Positions 53,132-58,044 of a stretch of 58,044 nucleotides of DNA are shown in pieces (the stretch's first letter is position 1; the number at the start of each line of letters is the position of its first letter). A program made the position numbers and the translations under genes. The notes under the pieces are model-generated. The model worked only from the letters and a program-made list of their open reading frames with translations. It was not told the DNA's origin and did not search any database. This stretch comes from an uncultured SAR116 cluster alpha proteobacterium (GTDB lineage: Bacteria > Pseudomonadota > Alphaproteobacteria > Puniceispirillales > Puniceispirillaceae), in NCBI GenBank assembly GCA_902578815.1, contig CACHEI010000011.1, positions 1 to 58,044 on the forward strand. The letters run 5' to 3'.

Positions 53132-56100
53132 ATGTTGAGCAAGGCAGAGAGCGACCATTGGCAAAGGTTGCTGGCAACCGATTACGGCATCATCGCCGAT
53201 CTGTACCGCCTTGATGGCGAGTTTGATCTCAATATCGCCGTTGAGGTTAAGGGGGAACTGCTTTGGGTGCTAAAAATCATGCGCCCTGACTATGAGGTGG
53301 GACTCCTCGAGATGCAGATTGCAGCGTTAGACCATGTGTGTGAGGTTGATCCTGAATTGCCAGTTCCCCGGATTGAAAAATCTGCTGGTGGAGTAGATTC
53401 TGTCATCTGGCCAGACCTTGAAGGCAAGCGGCGGATCGTATGGTTGATCACTGCTCTGCCGGGTATGCCCTATGGGGTGCTAAAGTCCCATACCAAGAAG
53501 CTGATGGAACAGACGGGCGGTGTTATGGCGCGTCTGACCAATGCTCTTGTGAAGTTTGAACACACCTCCCTGGAGAGGGATTTCAAATGGCACCCGCTGC
53601 GTCCACAGTGGGCAAAGGCGCATATTGACTTGGTTCAGAATAAGCCAAATAGAACATTTATAAAATATATATTTCAGTATTTTGAAAATGAGTGTGAAGG
53701 TATTTTATTAAGTTTGAATCAAACCCCCATTCATTGTGATGGCAATAATTACAACTTGCTTGCCCTGCCATCGCTAACGGGTCCGGTATGCAGCGGTGTG
53801 ATTGATTTTGGTGATATGACGCGGGCGCCGGCAATCTGCGACCTTGCCACAGCGGCGGCATATCTGGTTCTTGGGCAATGCAGGCCATTGGACATGTTGT
53901 GCGCGTTTGTTCGCGGCTATCACAGCGTGCATCCTTTCAGCAAAGCTGAATTGGCGCTGCTCTATCCGTTGCTGCTGACGAGGCTTGCTGTCAGTTTGGT
54001 CAACGCCGCGATGATGAAGCAGAAGTCACCCGATGATCCCTATGTGACGATTTCAGAGGCGCCTTCGCTGGCTTTTCTGAGCGAGGCTTGCGATTGGCCC
54101 TTTATGATGGTGACCAGACGTTTGCATCTCGCTGCTGGCTTTCCGGTTGTTGATCACAAAGGACGTGTTTTGAACTGGCTGGATGACAGACGCACCGATT
54201 TTGCACCGATTTTTGCCACTGATTCTTCCGGTGATCTTCCCGGTGACAGCAGCAACTGGCCACGCTGTTCCTGCTCCCTCGCTGACTCCGTTCTGCCTGA
54301 GAACCCAACGGCGCTAAGCCCCGACGAGGCACAGACGCTGGTTCCCTCGGCCATCGGGACACCAACGCCGCATGTGGGCTATTACGCGGAACCCCGGCTT
54401 GTCTACACCGAACCCGCGTTTCTGACCGGTGCGCATCCGTTAGAGGGGCGGAGTACAATTAATCTGGGGATTGATGTGTTTGCCCCGGCTGGTAGCCAGA
54501 TTGCAGCGCCGCTGGAGGCAACCGTCATTGCCATGGCCAATCGGCAGAAAAGGCTCGGTTATGGGGGGGTGGTCATCCTGAAGCATCAAACAGAGGCCGG
54601 TGATGAATTTTTCTCCCTCTATGGTCATCTTGATCCTGACTCGATCACCAATTTGCACCCCGGGCAGCGGCTTTCCGCTGGTATGGTTTTTGCCAGCCTC
54701 GGCGCCGCGGAGGTCAATGGTGGGTGGCAGCCGCATCTTCATTTGCAGCTTGGCCTTGCACTGGCCGGTTATGACGATGAGCGTGATTTCGACTGGCCCA
54801 GGGCAGCCGACCCGGATGATCTTGACTATCAGCTTGCCCTCTATCCCAATCCAGCAGCGTTGTTGGGACTGTCTGGCAAATCGACCCTCTATTCACAGAT
54901 TGATGAGGGTGAGGTGCATGCCGCACGCCGCGCCAGCTTTGGTGGGAATCTCAAATTATCATACGAAAGACCGGTGATGCTTATGCGGGGATGGCGGCAC
55001 TACCTCTATGATGAATATGGCCGTACCTACCTCGACGCCTACAACAATGTACCGCATGTCGGCCACGCACATCCTCGTTTGCGGGACATTGCATCACGCC
55101 AACTGGGCCTGATCAACACCAACACCCGTTATCTCCATCCAGCGCAAATTGATTTTGCCGCAGCATTAAAAAAACGCCTGCCAGAACATTTGACACATTG
55201 TTATTTTGTGACTAGCGGGTCGGAGGCGAATGAGTTGGCACTGCGTCTCGCTCGGGCCTATACCGGGGCCAGGGGGATGATTGTTCAGGAGCATGGCTAT
55301 CACGGTCATACAACCGGCACGATTGACATTTCGCCCTATAAATTCAACGGACCGGGAGGCGATGGCGCGCCCGACTGGGTGGAAACTGTCGAGGTGGCTA
55401 ACCCTTATCGGGGACGCTTTGGCTATGATGACGCTACCGCTGGCCCAAGCTATGCGGCGTCTGTTGATGGTGCGCTCACTGCGCTGGGCGACCGGGGTTA
55501 TGAATTTTGCGGTTTTATCGCCGAGAGCTATCCGAGTGTCGGAGGTCAAATTGAGCCACCGGCGGGTTATCTAGCTGCTGTCTATGAAAAAGTGCGGGCA
55601 GCAGGTGGTGTCTGCATCGCTGATGAGGTGCAGACAGGTCTTGGGCGTCTGGGCGATGCCTATTGGGGCTTTGCCACACAGAATGCCATACCGGATATGG
55701 TTGTCTTGGGTAAACCGGTCGGCAATGGTCACCCCATCGGCGTTGTCGTGACAACGACTGCGATCGCGAATTCCTTTGCCAATGGCATGGAGTTCTTCTC
55801 AACTTTTGGAGGAACCACGCTTGCCTGCCTGATCGGTGCTGAAGTGTTGCAGATCGTTGATGATGAGGGGTTGCAGGCGAACGCGGCAAAAACGGGTGCG
55901 CAGCTTCTTGCTGGCTTTCGCACGCTGCAATCCAGATATGACCTGATCGGCGATGTGCGCGGACGTGGGCTGTTTCTTGGAGTCGAACTGGTGTGTGACC
56001 GTCAGACTAAAGCTCCGGCAACGGCGCTTGCTCGCTATGTCGCCAACAGGATGCGGGAGCATCGCATTCTGATTGGCTCGGATGGTCCGTTTGACAATGT

Positions 56101-56209
56101 TCTGAAAATTCGGCCGCCGCTGACGATTGATGAAGACGATTGTGAAATGCTTTTGTATCGCCTCGATCAGGTGCTTGCCGAGGCGCAATTGATCAATCAG
56201 GCTGGATGA
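53132..56209 (+). CDS. Trifunctional fusion: aminoglycoside-type kinase, M23-like domain, class III aminotransferase-like phospho-lyase
   Basis: 1025 residues from the ATG at 53132, chosen for its aggggaaaa ribosome-binding site; the frame is open from 53081. N-terminal part (about 1-345): APH/choline-kinase fold with catalytic IHCDGNNYNLL and VIDFGDMT. Middle (about 430-560): M23 metallopeptidase-like domain with His499 (YGHLD) and H535-L-H537 in place, but Asn444 stands where the first zinc ligand His is expected (INLGID, Asp448 present). C-terminal part (about 600-1020): aminotransferase III with PLP Lys861 (VLGKPVGNGHP). The kinase plus aminotransferase pair matches human hydroxylysine kinase and ethanolamine-phosphate/phosphohydroxylysine phospho-lyase, so a phosphorylation then elimination of an amino alcohol or hydroxy amino acid is likely. 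The M23 part is probably not a protease. Confidence 0.9.
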   Translation: MLSKAESDHWQRLLATDYGIIADLYRLDGEFDLNIAVEVKGELLWVLKIMRPDYEVGLLEMQIAALDHVCEVDPELPVPRIEKSAGGVDSVIWPDLEGKRRIVWLITALPGMPYGVLKSHTKKLMEQTGGVMARLTNALVKFEHTSLERDFKWHPLRPQWAKAHIDLVQNKPNRTFIKYIFQYFENECEGILLSLNQTPIHCDGNNYNLLALPSLTGPVCSGVIDFGDMTRAPAICDLATAAAYLVLGQCRPLDMLCAFVRGYHSVHPFSKAELALLYPLLLTRLAVSLVNAAMMKQKSPDDPYVTISEAPSLAFLSEACDWPFMMVTRRLHLAAGFPVVDHKGRVLNWLDDRRTDFAPIFATDSSGDLPGDSSNWPRCSCSLADSVLPENPTALSPDEAQTLVPSAIGTPTPHVGYYAEPRLVYTEPAFLTGAHPLEGRSTINLGIDVFAPAGSQIAAPLEATVIAMANRQKRLGYGGVVILKHQTEAGDEFFSLYGHLDPDSITNLHPGQRLSAGMVFASLGAAEVNGGWQPHLHLQLGLALAGYDDERDFDWPRAADPDDLDYQLALYPNPAALLGLSGKSTLYSQIDEGEVHAARRASFGGNLKLSYERPVMLMRGWRHYLYDEYGRTYLDAYNNVPHVGHAHPRLRDIASRQLGLINTNTRYLHPAQIDFAAALKKRLPEHLTHCYFVTSGSEANELALRLARAYTGARGMIVQEHGYHGHTTGTIDISPYKFNGPGGDGAPDWVETVEVANPYRGRFGYDDATAGPSYAASVDGALTALGDRGYEFCGFIAESYPSVGGQIEPPAGYLAAVYEKVRAAGGVCIADEVQTGLGRLGDAYWGFATQNAIPDMVVLGKPVGNGHPIGVVVTTTAIANSFANGMEFFSTFGGTTLACLIGAEVLQIVDDEGLQANAAKTGAQLLAGFRTLQSRYDLIGDVRGRGLFLGVELVCDRQTKAPATALARYVANRMREHRILIGSDGPFDNVLKIRPPLTIDEDDCEMLLYRLDQVLAEAQLINQAG

Positions 56210-56212
56210 TCT

Positions 56213-56242
56213 GCGGCATCTGTCAATCATTGCCGCTTTTTT
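56213..56242 (+). terminator. Rho-independent terminator after the trifunctional gene
   Basis: Stem GCGGCA / TGCCGC with a 12-base loop, immediately followed by six T's. It begins four bases after the stop codon of the trifunctional gene, so that gene is likely monocistronic. Confidence 0.75.
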
Positions 56243-56410
56243 CCCCTCCCTGATCACCATCTGGCCGCTGCAAAATTCTGCAAAACCCATAATTTCATAT
56301 TTAAATTCTGATAGCAGGCATTTTGTTCGCCTGGATTTGTTGGTAGACAGGAACGAGTTTTTAAATGCGGTGACCGCACTGCCTCGTACCAACCGACGCC
56401 GGAGCTTTCC

Positions 56411-57466
56411 ATGCGCCAACCTCGACGATCGCTGCCGTTAGTCTCGGCGGAACCGATGCAGGTTCTGGTGAGGCGGGCAGGAGCTGTGGAGAGCCTGCAT
56501 GCAGTTGATATTGCTGTTTGTGATGCGGATGGTTCGGTCCTCGTCGGGTTGGGAGAGATCGAACGTACAATCTTTCCGAGGTCTGCAATGAAACCGCTGC
56601 AAGCCATTGCCTTAGCTGAGAAATCAATTTATCTCTCAGCACAGAAAAAATTGGCGCCAGAAGAATATTCGCTGATTTGTGCCAGCCATAACGGCCAGCG
56701 CCAGCATGTTGATGCTGCCCGGCATCTCTTGGCAAAATTTGATCTGTCGCCGGAGTTGTTGGTATGCGGGGCGCATTGGTCGAGTGATCAGCCGACAGCA
56801 ATTGATCAGATTCGCTCACTTGAGGTGCCGGCGAACATTTATAATAACTGCAGCGGTAAACATGCTGGCATGCTGGTGCTTGCAGCTCTTCTTGGCACGT
56901 CACCAGATGGCTATGCAGCGCTTTCCCATCCCGTGCAGCAATCCATTCTTGGTACACTTGAGAACATGACTGGAATTGATCTGATGCAGTTCCCCCATGG
57001 GGTTGATGGATGTGGCGCGCCCGCACTCAGTGGACCACTTGGCAACTGGGCGCGTGGCTTTGCGCTGTTTGCTGATTCTGCCGCGATGCCACCAAATCGC
57101 GCCATCGCCTGTGCATTGCTTCGTGATGGTATTGCCGCAGCGCCCGAGATGATTGCTGGTGATCGCCGCCTCTGCTCGGCGTTAGCTGCCACCTTTGGCA
57201 AGCAGATCACTGCCAAGGTAGGTGCCGAGGGTGTTTATGGTGCTGCTTTCCACGATCTCGGACTTGGTCTAATGATGAAATGTCGCGATGGCAATCGCCG
57301 CGCGATTGAGGTGTCGCTGGGGGCAATTATTCACCTGCTGGGATATGACTGCCCGTTGGCCCTGTCCGACTATTTTTCGCCGCAGTTGAAAAATTGGGCT
57401 GGCGAAAAGGTAGGCGATATCGTCATTGAGGGCGCTCTTGCCCCCGCTGTGATGAGGCAGCTATGA
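56411..57466 (+). CDS. L-asparaginase II family protein
   Basis: 351 residues. Markers of the asparaginase II (thermolabile, Rhizobium-type) family: VLVRRAGAVESLHAVDIAVCDADG, TIFPRSAMKPLQAIAL, CASHNGQRQHVDAA, YNNCSGKHAGMLVLA, and FPHGVDGCGAPALSGPLG. The Ser/Lys/Cys-rich blocks are intact. Cytosolic; hydrolyses asparagine to aspartate and ammonia, but other amides are possible. Its stop codon overlaps the ATG of the cobD-like gene by four bases (ATGA), an unexpected operon partner. The preceding terminator at 56213 isolates it from the trifunctional gene. Confidence 0.9.
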   Translation: MRQPRRSLPLVSAEPMQVLVRRAGAVESLHAVDIAVCDADGSVLVGLGEIERTIFPRSAMKPLQAIALAEKSIYLSAQKKLAPEEYSLICASHNGQRQHVDAARHLLAKFDLSPELLVCGAHWSSDQPTAIDQIRSLEVPANIYNNCSGKHAGMLVLAALLGTSPDGYAALSHPVQQSILGTLENMTGIDLMQFPHGVDGCGAPALSGPLGNWARGFALFADSAAMPPNRAIACALLRDGIAAAPEMIAGDRRLCSALAATFGKQITAKVGAEGVYGAAFHDLGLGLMMKCRDGNRRAIEVSLGAIIHLLGYDCPLALSDYFSPQLKNWAGEKVGDIVIEGALAPAVMRQL

Positions 57467-58044
57467 CCCGGAAGTCACTCTGCAGCCACCGTGAGCATGG
57501 CGGCGATATTGATTTCGCACGTCAGCGTTTTGGCAATGCTGATATGATTGACCTGTCGACGGGAATCAGTCCGCGCTCCTATCCGGCACCAACGCTGCCG
57601 GCGAAACGCCTGCAGGCTTTACCGACGCAGAGTGATCTTGCCGCTTGTCTTGACGCGGCGCGACGTCATTACCGGGTACCCGATGGTCTGGCACTGTGTG
57701 CCGGCCCGGGCACGCAGGCTTTGCTGCAGTTGGTGCCTTTACTGGCGTCGGATGGAACTGTCTGGATTGAGCAACCCACCTATAACGAACATGCCCTGGC
57801 ATGGATGGCAAACGGTCATTATGTCAGCGTCGCTCCGACATTGCCCATCGATGCCCGCCACGCAGTCGTTGTATTGCCAAACAATCCGACGGGCCGGGCG
57901 GATTACGCGGCGGTAGAGGCGCTTTCGGCAGAGATAGGCCGGCGAAAGGGGTTGTTGTTGGTCGATGGGGCTTTTGCCGGTGGTGACACCGATGCAGATG
58001 ATGTTCGTCTGCTAGAAAAACTTGCGCAACCACATGTTTTGCAT
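57463..58044 (+). CDS. cobD: Threonine-phosphate decarboxylase / CobD-like aminotransferase (partial)
   Basis: 194 codons run to the window end without a stop, so the gene is incomplete at its 3' end. The start ATG overlaps the asparaginase stop (ATGA). Markers: HGGDIDFARQRFG and MIDLSTGISPRSYP (the CobD 'NPLG'-type opening), CAGPGTQALLQLVP, WIEQPTYNEHALAW, VVVLPNNPTGR and LLLVDGAFAGGD. This places it in the PLP aminotransferase fold I group of CobD/CobC, which makes (R)-1-aminopropan-2-yl phosphate for the cobalamin nucleotide loop, or in the closely related HisC group. Other cobalamin genes would be expected just beyond the window. The PLP Lys lies outside the window. Confidence 0.8.
   Translation, partial: MTRKSLCSHREHGGDIDFARQRFGNADMIDLSTGISPRSYPAPTLPAKRLQALPTQSDLAACLDAARRHYRVPDGLALCAGPGTQALLQLVPLLASDGTVWIEQPTYNEHALAWMANGHYVSVAPTLPIDARHAVVVLPNNPTGRADYAAVEALSAEIGRRKGLLLVDGAFAGGDTDADDVRLLEKLAQPHVLH

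Noticed and set aside
1..58044. CRISPR arrays, rRNA or tRNA genes
   Set aside because: No regularly spaced repeats, rRNA blocks or complete cloverleaf patterns were found on reading both strands by eye; a dedicated tRNA/RNA search would be decisive.

Overview
The window looks like a marine alphaproteobacterial chromosome segment. A SAR116 / Puniceispirillum-like relative is my best guess, from gene content and the mixture of moderate-GC backbone with AT-rich blocks; nothing here proves the genus. Two compositional zones are visible by eye. Roughly 3.26-7.6 kb and 35.1-58.0 kb are GC-richer with tightly packed metabolic genes. Roughly 0.8-3.2 kb and 7.6-35 kb are AT-rich, with long intergenic gaps, gene remnants and lineage-specific operons. 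No tRNA, rRNA or CRISPR array was recognised.

Left part (0.2-7.6 kb): secreted MsrA, an orphan SDR, then a minus-strand pair made of an MMPL/RND exporter fused to a LolA-like periplasmic domain and an outer-membrane beta-barrel protein. An NMT1/THI5-type ABC importer follows (8.4-11.0 kb).

Central accessory region (11.1-20.1 kb): the most unusual part. It holds a 5'-truncated caspase-like protease, an HDAC-family deacetylase, an exported acidic protein, a complete exported caspase-like protease, a GNA1162-like TPR lipoprotein, an exported TPR/trypsin-like protease, a DUF4384-like exported protein and an LPP20-like lipoprotein. I read this as a candidate undescribed envelope protease/lipoprotein system.

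20.5-30.6 kb: a polyamine module (class III aminotransferase, PuuB-like oxidase, PotFGHI-type ABC importer), then an NDP-forming acyl-CoA synthetase divergent from an enoyl-CoA hydratase. 31.1-34.9 kb: small exported proteins, an integrase remnant, a DUF2325 protein with a striking palindrome at its promoter, and a frameshifted membrane-protein gene.

Right part: yaaA; a methyltransferase; a yghZ-type aldo-keto reductase convergent with a flavin-reductase/aldolase/aminotransferase/SDR group; tungstate-type ABC genes tupBC without an adjacent tupA; DUF2244; DUF952; a tas-like reductase with a decayed HIT gene behind it; galM; a lipid-modification cluster (FAD oxidoreductase, DUF1365, cyclopropane-fatty-acid-synthase-like methyltransferase, DUF3833, NTF2-like, SDR) resembling light/singlet-oxygen stress clusters; a trifunctional kinase/M23-like/aminotransferase fusion; an asparaginase; and a cobD-like gene cut by the window end.
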